From the NCBI GenBank assembly GCA_014323675.1, contig JACONN010000002.1:1116001-1180000 (forward strand): a stretch of 64,000 bases of DNA, read 5' to 3'. Positions 28,121-35,503 of this stretch are shown here, piece after piece. A model generated the notes under the pieces. It did no database searches, was not told where the DNA came from, and was given only the letters and a program-made list of their open reading frames with translations. The position numbers and the translations under genes were made by a program. This stretch comes from Hormoscilla sp. GM7CHS1pb (lineage in GTDB: Bacteria; Cyanobacteriota; Cyanobacteriia; Cyanobacteriales; Desertifilaceae). Position 1 is the stretch's first letter, and each line of letters starts with the position of its first letter.

Positions 28121-28200
28121 TGGCCCTATTCATCCTCCCACTCATCCTCCCACTCATCCTCATCCTCATCCTCCCACTCATCCTCCCACGGATACTCTCA
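28121..28200. repeat. CTCATCCTCCCA microsatellite
   Basis: Repeats of CATCCTCCCACT and CATCCT between the minisatellite and the end of rnc. The last units reach the rnc stop codon at 28198. Confidence 0.85.
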
Positions 28201-28860
28201 CGGATCGCCACTGAGTTTTTGATAGGCATTACGGGCAGCGGCCTTTTCTGCATCTTGCTTCTTTTTACCGGTACCCCTTCCATAGACCTTACCTTTGACG
28301 CAGGCCACAGCTTTAAATCTACGTGCATGATCTGGGCCCGATTCATTCACAATTCTGTAGGTTGGCGTTATGCCAAAACGGGCGAGAGTTAGTTGCTGAA
28401 ACTGGCTTTTCTCATCCACGACTTGCACAGCAATTCCATCGCCATCATTGATGATTTCTTGTATCAGGGGTTCAATAAAGCTGCGTACTCTGTCCAATCC
28501 AGAATCGATATACAATGCACCGATATACGCCTCAAAGGCATCGCTGAGTATGGTTTCTTTATTGCGCCTGTCTTTTTTGACACTGTGACCGAGGTACAGG
28601 CGATTTCTCAAACGAAACTGACGGGCAAAGGTAGCCAACTGGGACTTGTCCACCAGTTTTGAGCGCAGGATTGTCATATCACCTTCGTTCATATTGGGAT
28701 AGGTGCGATACAGCAGATCGCCGACGATCAAGCCAAGGACAGCATCCCCGAGAAATTCCAGCCGTTCATTATCGGGACAGTCGCGATGTTCGTTGGTGTA
28801 TGATGAATGGGTCAAGGCACGCTTGCGCAAGTTGCGATCGGTAATTTCTGGCAGTTTCAT
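28198..28860 (-). CDS. rnc: Ribonuclease III
   Basis: RNase III cuts double-stranded RNA in rRNA processing and antisense regulation. The catalytic signature (NERLEFLGDAVLG) lies near residue 32 and the second acidic region (SDAFEAYIGALYIDSG) near residue 105. A C-terminal dsRNA-binding domain ends with GRGTGKKKQDAEKAAARNAYQ. ATG 28860 (MKLPEITDRNL) is preferred; two upstream ATGs add six residues. The product is about 220 residues, full length. A MITE lies 44 bp upstream of the start, which may affect its promoter. Confidence 0.95.
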   Translation of the reverse strand: MKLPEITDRNLRKRALTHSSYTNEHRDCPDNERLEFLGDAVLGLIVGDLLYRTYPNMNEGDMTILRSKLVDKSQLATFARQFRLRNRLYLGHSVKKDRRNKETILSDAFEAYIGALYIDSGLDRVRSFIEPLIQEIINDGDGIAVQVVDEKSQFQQLTLARFGITPTYRIVNESGPDHARRFKAVACVKGKVYGRGTGKKKQDAEKAAARNAYQKLSGDP

Positions 28861-28903
28861 CATGTGCAGGGTCATCAAAAAATCTGGGTCTGATACTATT
28901 TTA

Positions 28904-29016
28904 GGCGTTGCACATTTTGGGGATGATGCCTACGCATGCACATAACTTAAACTGGCTTGTAGTCTAGATTTAAGACTTCTGCAACTATGCCCATCATCCC
29001 GTAATTGTGCAACGCC
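28904..29016. mobile_element. 113-bp MITE, copy 1, with 8-bp target duplication
   Basis: Ends are GGCGTTGCACA and TGTGCAACGCC, and the inner sequence continues as imperfect inverted repeats (GGGGATGATG / CATCATCCC). It is flanked on both sides by CTATTTTA (28896-28903 and 29017-29024). An oppositely oriented copy of the same length is at 53342-53454. It encodes no protein. Confidence 0.92.
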
Positions 29017-29050
29017 CTATTTTAAGACAGGATAAGAGATTATTGAGCAT

Positions 29051-29123
29051 TAGACCTCTTGCAAAAGTAAATTATTGCTCCGCAATAGCAAGCAGCAATT
29101 TTAGCATTTCTGCAAGAGGTCTA
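29051..29123. mobile_element. 73-bp inverted-repeat element
   Basis: Perfect 13-bp terminal inverted repeats TAGACCTCTTGCA / TGCAAGAGGTCTA enclose 47 bp with an inner hairpin (TTGCTCCGCAATAGCAA). The ends resemble those of some cyanobacterial insertion sequences, so this may be a non-autonomous relic. It also sits at the 3' end of the PIN toxin gene and could terminate its transcript. Confidence 0.7.
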
Positions 29124-29133
29124 TTGGTCATTC

Positions 29134-29550
29134 TCAAGGCGATCTCAACAAAGCATTGAACCCTGCTTGGGTAAAATGTTTATCGTGGGTGAGAACATCC
29201 TTAATTTTCCGCTCCTCCATAATTAGCATTGAGGCGCAGTCAGTGAGACTGTAACCCTTGTCCATCCTTTTCTGGTATAACTCAAGTGCCTGACGGAATT
29301 GTTCGGGAGTTTGTGGGACAATTTCTGTGTTGGGTTTAGCAGGCAATCCTGTAGCGATAGTCGCAGCTATGTGACGAAGGTAGCTTCCCCTTTCGCAGAA
29401 ATAGTTGAGTAACTCCGTTAGAACCATCTCACTGGTGACCGCAGCAAAGACACCTAACTCCTGGGATAACTCTTCTGCACGTTGATGTAAGTCACTGCCT
29501 CGATCGATGACTGCAATGAGATAGGAGGTATCTAGGAAAATACGCCTCAT
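29134..29550 (-). CDS. PIN-domain (VapC-like) ribonuclease toxin
   Basis: A 138-residue PIN nuclease with the full acidic tetrad of VapC toxins: D7 (FLDTSYL), E46 (VLTELLN), D104 (SLTDCAS) and D123 (THDKHF). VapC toxins cut tRNA or rRNA and are held by an antitoxin encoded just upstream. Here the upstream coupled gene (4-bp ATGA overlap, 29547-29550) encodes a phycobiliprotein-like protein instead of a known VapB. A truncated second copy of this gene lies at 30260-30328. Confidence 0.9.
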   Translation of the reverse strand: MRRIFLDTSYLIAVIDRGSDLHQRAEELSQELGVFAAVTSEMVLTELLNYFCERGSYLRHIAATIATGLPAKPNTEIVPQTPEQFRQALELYQKRMDKGYSLTDCASMLIMEERKIKDVLTHDKHFTQAGFNALLRSP

Positions 29551-30230
29551 TCTTCTTTCGGTGCTCCATACATATAATGTTCAAAATTGCGAGCCAAATC
29601 TTTCGGTAGTTTAGCCCATTCTTCGTCGGGAACCTGCTCACCAATCTCTATAAGCCACTTCCAGAACGGTTTTTCTTCCGACTCAAGGGAAATTACCTTA
29701 CCGTTGTTAGTCTCGTCAATCAGCAGGTGGTTCTCTTTCCGTGCGCTCAGGATCTCCAAACTGGCGTCAATGTAGGCGTTAACAAGTTTGGCTGCCCAAG
29801 TCTGCAAACCCCGATCGCCTTGAAGATAATTGAGGGCCGCGATCGCCCCATCAGTCGGCAAAGAAAAATTATAGTCGATCGTCTGCCAACTACCCAGGGA
29901 ATTGGACTGAACACTCGTCGCCTCAGCAACTAAGTAGTATTGCAAATGGTGCAGATAACCAGCTAGATCGTGCAGGTATTTCTCTTTCATTTCCGGCCCA
30001 CAAGCGGAGTCGGGCAAAATTGCGCAGGCCCTTTGCACTGCCCCCTCGATCAAATTTGGGGCATTTTCTGCCAAATACTTAGCTCCAGCAAAGTAAGCCG
30101 CTGTCTGTTCCCGCCTCTGGGCCACCAGTTCCAGTTCGTTAGCATTCAAAAAACGACCTTGAATTGTAGCATCTACGAGGGCTTCTCTGATTTGATTTTC
30201 CATAGCACTTTCGGTATTCATCATGTCCAT
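29547..30230 (-). CDS. Phycocyanin-alpha-like protein lacking the bilin cysteine, coupled to a PIN toxin
   Basis: Residues 10-161 align along the whole length of phycocyanin alpha: QGRFLNANELE (residues 24-34), AGAKYLAENAPNLIEGAVQ (48-66), EKYLHDLAGYLHHLQYYLVA (83-102), AALNYLQGDRGL and NAYIDASLEIL. The bilin-attachment cysteine (KC-x-RD in phycocyanin) is Tyr85, so covalent pigment binding is not expected. Residues 162-227 are an added acidic tail (KVISLESEEKPFWKWLIEIG, VPDEEWAKLPKDLARNF) that looks like the toxin-binding tail of small antitoxins. It overlaps the PIN gene by 4 bp. Start is ATG 30230 or ATG 30203, the latter matching the phycocyanin N-terminus. I infer an antitoxin role; a light-harvesting role is unlikely. 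Confidence 0.75.
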   Translation of the reverse strand: MDMMNTESAMENQIREALVDATIQGRFLNANELELVAQRREQTAAYFAGAKYLAENAPNLIEGAVQRACAILPDSACGPEMKEKYLHDLAGYLHHLQYYLVAEATSVQSNSLGSWQTIDYNFSLPTDGAIAALNYLQGDRGLQTWAAKLVNAYIDASLEILSARKENHLLIDETNNGKVISLESEEKPFWKWLIEIGEQVPDEEWAKLPKDLARNFEHYMYGAPKEE

Positions 30231-30232
30231 CT

Positions 30233-30238
30233 ATTATA
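30233..30238 (-). promoter_or_regulatory. TATAAT -10 box before the phycobiliprotein-like/PIN operon
   Basis: A perfect TATAAT lies two bases before ATG 30230; the equivalent TATAAT precedes the duplicated copy at 31015-31020. If used, the transcript would be leaderless for the first ATG or have a leader of about 20 nt for ATG 30203. Confidence 0.45.
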
Positions 30239-30259
30239 ATGCGATAATGGTTCTACATG

Positions 30260-30328
30260 CTAATATAAGTCACTACCTCGATTGGCGAGTGCGACGAGAT
30301 AGGAGGTATAGAGAAAAATACGCCTCAT
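30260..30328 (-). pseudogene. PIN toxin second copy, only the first 22 codons
   Basis: The frame MRRIFLYTSYLVALANRGSD is clearly the start of the PIN toxin, but the catalytic Asp7 is Tyr and the copy ends at 30260. It follows the degraded phycobiliprotein-like copy with the same ATGA overlap, showing that the pair was duplicated as a unit. Confidence 0.85.
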
Positions 30329-31006
30329 TCTTCTTTCGGTGCTCCATACATATAATGTTCAAAATTGCGAGCCAAATCCCTCGGTAGTTTAGCCCATTCT
30401 TCGTCGGGAACCCGCGCACCTATTTCCATGAGTCGTTTCTAGAGAGGTTTCTCTTCCAGCTCAAGGGAAATTACCTTACCGTTGTCAGTCTCATCAATCA
30501 GCAGGTGCTTCTCTTGGAGTGCTTTCAGGCTCTCCAAGCTGGCGTCAATGTAGGCGTTCACAAGTTTGGCCGCCCAAGTCGGCAAACCCCGATCGCCTTG
30601 AAGATACTTGAGGGCCGCGATCGCCCCATCAATCGGCAAATCAAAAAAAACTATAGCCGATCGTCTGCCAACTCCCGGTCGAATTCGGCTCAATACTCCT
30701 CGCCTGAGCCACTAAACGGTATTGTAGCTGGCGCAGATAAAATGCCACCTCACGCAGGTACTTTTCCTTGGCTTCCGGTCCACAAGCATCCTCGGGCAAA
30801 ATAGATGAGGCCGCTTGCACTGCACCCTCCATCAGAACCGAGGCATTTTCTGCCAAATACTTAGCCCCAGCAAAGTAAGCCGCTGCCCGTTCCAGCCTTT
30901 GGGCAACCAGTTCCAGTTCCCGATCGTCCAGAAAACGACCTTGACCGGTAGCATCGACGATAGCTTCTCTGATTGTAGTTTCCATAGCACTTTTCCAATT
31001 CACCAT
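30325..31006 (-). pseudogene. Second, decayed copy of the phycocyanin-alpha-like gene
   Basis: It starts MVNWKSAMETTIREAIVDAT and follows the first copy through GQGRFLDDRELELVAQR, GAKYLAENASVLMEGAVQ and KYLREVAFYLRQLQY (Tyr again in place of the bilin Cys). An extra T in an eight-T run near 30645 shifts the frame, and a TAG at 30439-30441 interrupts the tail (EEKPL-stop-KRLMEIG) before the common ending DLARNFEHYMYGAPKEE. The tail is as conserved as the phycobiliprotein part, so both parts were under selection before the duplication. Confidence 0.85.
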
Positions 31007-31045
31007 TTGAGTCTATTATAATCAGAAGTTTTCTAAACGCGAAGT

Positions 31046-31159
31046 ATGGACGTAAAAGCAGCAGTTGATTGGTACATGGAAGGTAAAATTAACATCGATG
31101 ACTTGATTACCCACGTCATGCCGATCGACCAAATTAATGACGCTTGGGCGCAAAGGTAG
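31046..31159 (+). pseudogene. frmA: 3' fragment of S-(hydroxymethyl)glutathione dehydrogenase
   Basis: Codons from 31046 read VDWYMEGKINIDDLITHVMPIDQINDAW, the near-C-terminal part of class III alcohol dehydrogenase (FrmA/AdhC), and then stop early. The next gene is its pathway partner fghA. The rest of frmA is missing upstream, where the phycobiliprotein-like/PIN duplication begins. Confidence 0.85.
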
Positions 31160-31299
31160 GCAATTCCTATCTTTAGCCCGCGCAGGCGGGCTTTGTCCCT
31201 GTAGCCGCACCCCTCGTTCCCACGGCTCTGCCTGGGAACGGGTGACGGCGATCGCGATCGCGAATAATTTACGGCCCTGTTATTCCCCATTAGCAAATT
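31160..31299. repeat. Two dispersed hairpins upstream of fghA
   Basis: AGCCCGCGCAGGCGGGCT (31177-31194; also near 46830) and the GTTCCCACGGCTCTGCC hairpin (31209-31241; also at 21347) fill the gap left after the frmA stub. Confidence 0.55.
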
Positions 31300-32145
31300 A
31301 TGTCTACATCAGTCAACATTATTTCCGAACATGCCTGTTTCGGCGGCCAAGTCAGTTTTCACAGCCATCATTCGGAGACCTGTAACTGCGAAATGCACTT
31401 TGCAGTTTATCAACCACCCCAAGCAAAATCAAAACCAGTGCCAGTCCTCTATTTTCTCTCTGGTTTAACCTCTACAGAAGAGAACTTTATCATGAAAGCC
31501 GGGGCGCAGCGGTACGCCGCAGAACAGGGGTTAATGTTAGTTATGCCAGATACCAGTCCGCGGGATACTGGCATACAGGGTGAAAACGACGAGTGGGATC
31601 TCGGTACGGGTGCAGGCTTCTACGTTGATGCGACAATGGCACCCTGGGCGTCCCACTATCAAATGTACAGCTATGTGGTCCGCGAATTACCTGCAATCAT
31701 AGCCGAAAACTTTCCAGCGATACCGGAAAAACAGGGAATTTTCGGTCATTCTATGGGCGGACATGGGGCCCTAGTCTGTGCCTTGAGGAACCCAGAACAA
31801 TATCAGTCACTTTCCGCTTTCGCCCCGATCGCGGCACCGATGCGCAGTGATTTGGGACAGAAGGTATTTACCAATTACCTGGGTACCAAGCAGGAAACCT
31901 GGCGGGTTTACGATGCCAGCGAATTAATCCTTACGGCTAAATATAGTCGTCCCATTCTGATCGATCAAGGAACGGCGGATGAATATCTCCCCCAACTGCT
32001 ACCAGAAGTATTTTCCGAAGCTTGTCAAAAGGTCGGTCAACCCCTAACCTTACGCATGCAAGCAGGTTACGACCACGGCTACTACTTTGTCTCCACCTTC
32101 GTCGCAGACCACATCCGCCACCATGCTGCTGTCTTGTGCGAGTAA
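31300..32145 (+). CDS. fghA: S-formylglutathione hydrolase
   Basis: FghA hydrolyses S-formylglutathione to formate and glutathione, the last step of glutathione-dependent formaldehyde detoxification. It is an esterase D-type alpha/beta hydrolase: nucleophile Ser in GHSMGGHGAL, Asp in the IDQGTADEYLP region and His in YDHGYYFV. At 281 residues it is full length. Its normal partner frmA survives only as a 3' stub upstream, so the pathway from this locus alone is broken unless another frmA exists. Confidence 0.93.
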   Translation: MSTSVNIISEHACFGGQVSFHSHHSETCNCEMHFAVYQPPQAKSKPVPVLYFLSGLTSTEENFIMKAGAQRYAAEQGLMLVMPDTSPRDTGIQGENDEWDLGTGAGFYVDATMAPWASHYQMYSYVVRELPAIIAENFPAIPEKQGIFGHSMGGHGALVCALRNPEQYQSLSAFAPIAAPMRSDLGQKVFTNYLGTKQETWRVYDASELILTAKYSRPILIDQGTADEYLPQLLPEVFSEACQKVGQPLTLRMQAGYDHGYYFVSTFVADHIRHHAAVLCE

Positions 32146-32154
32146 AAGAAAAAC

Positions 32155-32190
32155 GGCGATCGCCCTTTAGTCAAGCTTGGGGCGATCGCC
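32155..32190 (+). terminator. Hairpin after fghA built from HIP1-type palindromes
   Basis: GGCGATCGCCC and GGGCGATCGCC pair across a 14-nt loop and are followed by TTTCTT. Confidence 0.65.
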
Positions 32191-33381
32191 TTTCTTCATC
32201 AGCAAGCTGCTGGTTCTGGCGCTGCTGCTGGTTCTGGTATCTCTTCCTTGGGCGGTTTTGGCTTCTTCTCAAACACTTGGGATAGCTGCCTGGTCCCCCG
32301 CGTTACCAGGCGGGAGCCAGGTAACGAGGTTCTCCCATTTGGTTCTTGTCTTCCGGTAGGCTACTGGCCCGAGCGCCCTTGACAACAGGGTAAACGCACG
32401 CTTCGCTAAATTAGTATCGAAGACTACAGACAAAAGTCTGACAATACAATACTCCGGACAGTTTTTAGACCCTCAACACAAGGGTTGCAGCCCTTCGCGC
32501 CTTATTTTTTTCAATGTCTGCCCCAGGGCTAACTTGCCTAAAATTCACTATCGTGAAAGGCTGACGCTGCGATGCGCGACAAGGGGTACGGCGAGTAGCG
32601 CGACCGCCCGATACGTACAGCCAAAACGGTCCCATATTGAAATAGGGTAATCAGGAGCGATCTCCCCACCGTCTAGTCCTGAATCTCAATGATATTGTAA
32701 AATTTAATATGAACTTCATCACTCAGACATAAATTTAAAATTGTCTCATTGAATTAATTATGCTCACAACTAGGTTGCTGATACCATTTTGAAACAAGGA
32801 AGCTACAGATGTCGAGCCCGTTCGTCAGTTCGACAATCTCAAATGAGATGACACAGCCGCCCCAAGCCCTACTGGCGGCAAACAACTACCTCATAAGATT
32901 TACGTAATTTAGGTTACGTGCAATTACTTATCTAAAAATCTCGGATTTTGCGGTTTCGATTATTTTGCGAGCAGTTGTATTATTCAATCTAACCCCAAGC
33001 CAAGAGCAATATGAGATGAGATAATTCATACCTTTGGTCCTATCAGGCGATCGCCGAGCAGTTTTCTCATATCTACAATGTAGTGAGTAAATTTGACTTA
33101 AAAAGGCTAGATATGAAAAAAAGCGCTGTTACCAGCGATGAGGAAATCTGCCAGAATAACCCTATACTTTATTGGAGAGAAATTGTTGAGCAACTATGAG
33201 TGATCCGGCGATGTCTTCGGAGTAGTGCGAATACGATGTCTTTCAGGTAGTGCGTAAGAGCGATCCCCGGGGACATCGAGCTCTCCGAAGACATCGAAGC
33301 GGTGGAGGGTATCACCAATATACACAACCCAATGGACTTGTGGTAATTGTAAATTAACTTGCCGGAACAGGAATCAAGATC
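32191..33381. other. 1.2-kb noncoding stretch with fragments and inverted repeats
   Basis: I see no full gene. Minus-strand codons around 32260-32190 (QLSQVFEKKPKPPKEEIPEP) look like the tail of a lost protein, cut by a CGTTACCTGGCTCCCGCC hairpin at 32302-32325. A 28-codon frame starts at ATG 33113. GATGTCTTCGGAG (33211) and CTCCGAAGACATCG (33282) form a long-range stem. Confidence 0.5.
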
Positions 33382-33489
33382 TATGAAAGAAAAGGACAAT
33401 GAAATGGCTAAAACTTGCAGCGCACCATTAAAACCCAACCCCTTCACAACCTATCGAGACCCGAAAACCGGTCGATGGGTTGTTGTAAA
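33382..33489 (+). pseudogene. N-terminal part of a small protein cut before an IS1182-type element
   Basis: Codons read MAKTCSAPLKPNPFTTYRD then PKTGRWVVV, a pattern I associate with a short cyanobacterial protein. Homology ends at GGGTGTGGTCAAAAC, a motif that recurs at 43051, 43508 and 43614, and the IS1182-type element follows 50 bp later. No 3' remainder was found beyond the element. Confidence 0.45.
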
Positions 33490-33540
33490 CGGGTGTGGTC
33501 AAAACCTGTTGGTAGGAGACCTCGCCGCCCGAACCCTAAA

Positions 33541-35410
33541 GGATTCTGTTGGCGAATTAACTGGGGGGTCTTACCCCCCATGCTGCTCCTACGAGCTCAG
33601 AAGAGTTACAATGGATAGAAAAACTCACGACTCAAGACCACGCCCAGTGAGCTGTATACCGCATAACCGTATAATTACTTATGACCCTTCATCCCTCACA
33701 GCAATGGATTGTGCCCCCAGAAACAGTCGCGGTGGCTAAAGCATCGTTTCCCAAAGGGAACATATACATAAAAATGTATGAACAATTAGGACAGCTATAC
33801 ACAGACAACGACTTTGAGTCTCTTTATCCCAGATGTGGACAATCAGCCATGTCTCCAGCAAAGTTAGCCCTAGTCACAGTCATGCAATTTGCCGAAGGGT
33901 TAACAGATAGACAAGCAGCCGATGCAGTTCGTTCCCGCATTGATTGGAAGTATGCTTTAGGGTTAGAAATAACTGACTCTGGCTTTGACCATACAATATT
34001 GAAGGAATTTCGGGAGCGACTAATTGCCAAAGAAAAAGAAAATCTCCTGCTGGAAAAAATGCTCTTAATATTAAGCTCCCAAAAGCTGGTAAAAGCAAGA
34101 GGACAAGCGCGGACTGATTCTACTCACGTTTTGGCAGCCATTCGACACCTTAATCGCTTAGAGTTAGTCGGAGAAACCTTGCGCCAGGCGTTAAATGAAC
34201 TCGCAACCCACGCTCCGACATGGCTGCTTACTCAAATAGGAACAGATTGGTTTGACCGTTATGGCTCCAGATTGGATGAGTATCGTTTACCGAAAGATAA
34301 AACAGAACGCTCCCAACTGGCTTTGACTATTGGAACAGATGGGCATCACATTCTCCAGGCGGTTGATGAAGCGACCAATTTACCTCAATTACGGGAACTA
34401 AAAACTGTAAAAATTCTGCGCTCTGTCTGGGTGCAACAGTACGTTTTTGTCAAAGGAAAACTCCTATGGCGAGACCGAAAAACTACGGGAATGGCACCCA
34501 ATAAACAACTCATAGAATCCCCCTACGACCCGGAGGCGAGAAACGCCACAAAACGGGATACGAACTGGACTGGCTATAAAGTTCATCTCACCGAAACTTG
34601 TGATGAAAATAGTCCTCATATAATCACGAACGTGGAAACAACTCCGGCTCCCACGGTGGATGGAGACATGACTCAAGTCATTCACGAAAAGTTGGCGGCC
34701 AAGCAGTTACTCCCAAAGGAGCATTTATTGGATAGCGCTTATGTTGATGCCGAGCATTTGGTGACTTCGCAAGCGGACTATCAAGTCGAACTTGTAGGTA
34801 AAGTGCTACCGGACACTTCATGGCAAGCGCGAAATCAAACTGGATTTGATATATCTTGTTTTGCTATAGACTGGGAGCGACATCAAGTGACATGTCCTCA
34901 AGGGAACGTGAGTCGCAGTTGGCGAAACCGAACTGATTGCTACCAGAATCGAGTAATTGAAGTTCATTTTGCAAGAGCAGATTGTGTTGATTGTCCAGCC
35001 AGAGAGCTTTGTACCCACTCTCTTAAATCACCCCGATTGCTGAAACTCCGACCGCCCGAGCAACATCAGGCTTTACAAGCGGCCCGACAGCGTCAAACTA
35101 CCGATGAGTTTAAACATAACTACGCTAAAAGAGCTGGTTGTGAAGCCACTATCTCACAAGGCATTCGAGCGTTTGATTTGCGTCGAAGTCGTTATAAAGG
35201 TTTAGCCAAAACGAATTTGCAGCATATAGCAGTGGCGATCGCCATTAATTTAAGCCGTTTGCGAGATTGGTGGGCCGGGCGCCCTGTGGTCAGTCGTCGC
35301 CTAACTCCATTTGCGGCTCTATTGCATGCTGCCAAAACCTAACTGACCTAACTGATGCTGGATTAACTGGGGGGGTATGACCCCCCCCAGTTAATTCGCC
35401 AACAGAATCC
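33541..35410 (+). mobile_element. IS1182-family insertion sequence, complete
   Basis: Terminal inverted repeats begin GGATTCTGTTGGCGAATTAA at both ends, next to a GGGGGG…CCCCCC stem. TAAA flanks the element on both sides (33537-33540 and 35411-35414) as a 4-bp target duplication. One intact transposase gene lies inside. It looks recently active. Confidence 0.9.
33681..35342 (+). CDS. IS1182-family DDE transposase
   Basis: A 553-residue intact transposase. The N-terminal part (QLGQLYTDNDFESLYP, MQFAEGLTDRQAADAVRSRIDW) is the typical IS1182 DNA-binding domain. The DDE residues are in RTDSTHVL, LLDSAYVDAE and CEATISQGIRAF. A cysteine cluster (CVDCPARELCTHS) precedes the last acidic residue, as in the family. 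It is the only long unbroken mobile-element gene in the window. Confidence 0.93.
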   Translation: MTLHPSQQWIVPPETVAVAKASFPKGNIYIKMYEQLGQLYTDNDFESLYPRCGQSAMSPAKLALVTVMQFAEGLTDRQAADAVRSRIDWKYALGLEITDSGFDHTILKEFRERLIAKEKENLLLEKMLLILSSQKLVKARGQARTDSTHVLAAIRHLNRLELVGETLRQALNELATHAPTWLLTQIGTDWFDRYGSRLDEYRLPKDKTERSQLALTIGTDGHHILQAVDEATNLPQLRELKTVKILRSVWVQQYVFVKGKLLWRDRKTTGMAPNKQLIESPYDPEARNATKRDTNWTGYKVHLTETCDENSPHIITNVETTPAPTVDGDMTQVIHEKLAAKQLLPKEHLLDSAYVDAEHLVTSQADYQVELVGKVLPDTSWQARNQTGFDISCFAIDWERHQVTCPQGNVSRSWRNRTDCYQNRVIEVHFARADCVDCPARELCTHSLKSPRLLKLRPPEQHQALQAARQRQTTDEFKHNYAKRAGCEATISQGIRAFDLRRSRYKGLAKTNLQHIAVAIAINLSRLRDWWAGRPVVSRRLTPFAALLHAAKT

Positions 35411-35503
35411 TAAAGGGCCCGGCTACATGAACAAAGCCCACGCTCCGGGCCCATTCCGATGCGCAGGGGCTGCGCGGGCTATATACATGTATCACCAGAT
35501 GTA

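Noticed and set aside
27848..28214. Plus- and minus-strand proteins with SRDFIAE-like repeats
   Set aside because: They arise only because a 21-bp repeat keeps all frames open; no start signal or recognisable domain.
33168..33450. 92-residue minus-strand frame before the IS1182-type element
   Set aside because: No domain; it runs antisense to a truncated small gene and through an inverted repeat.
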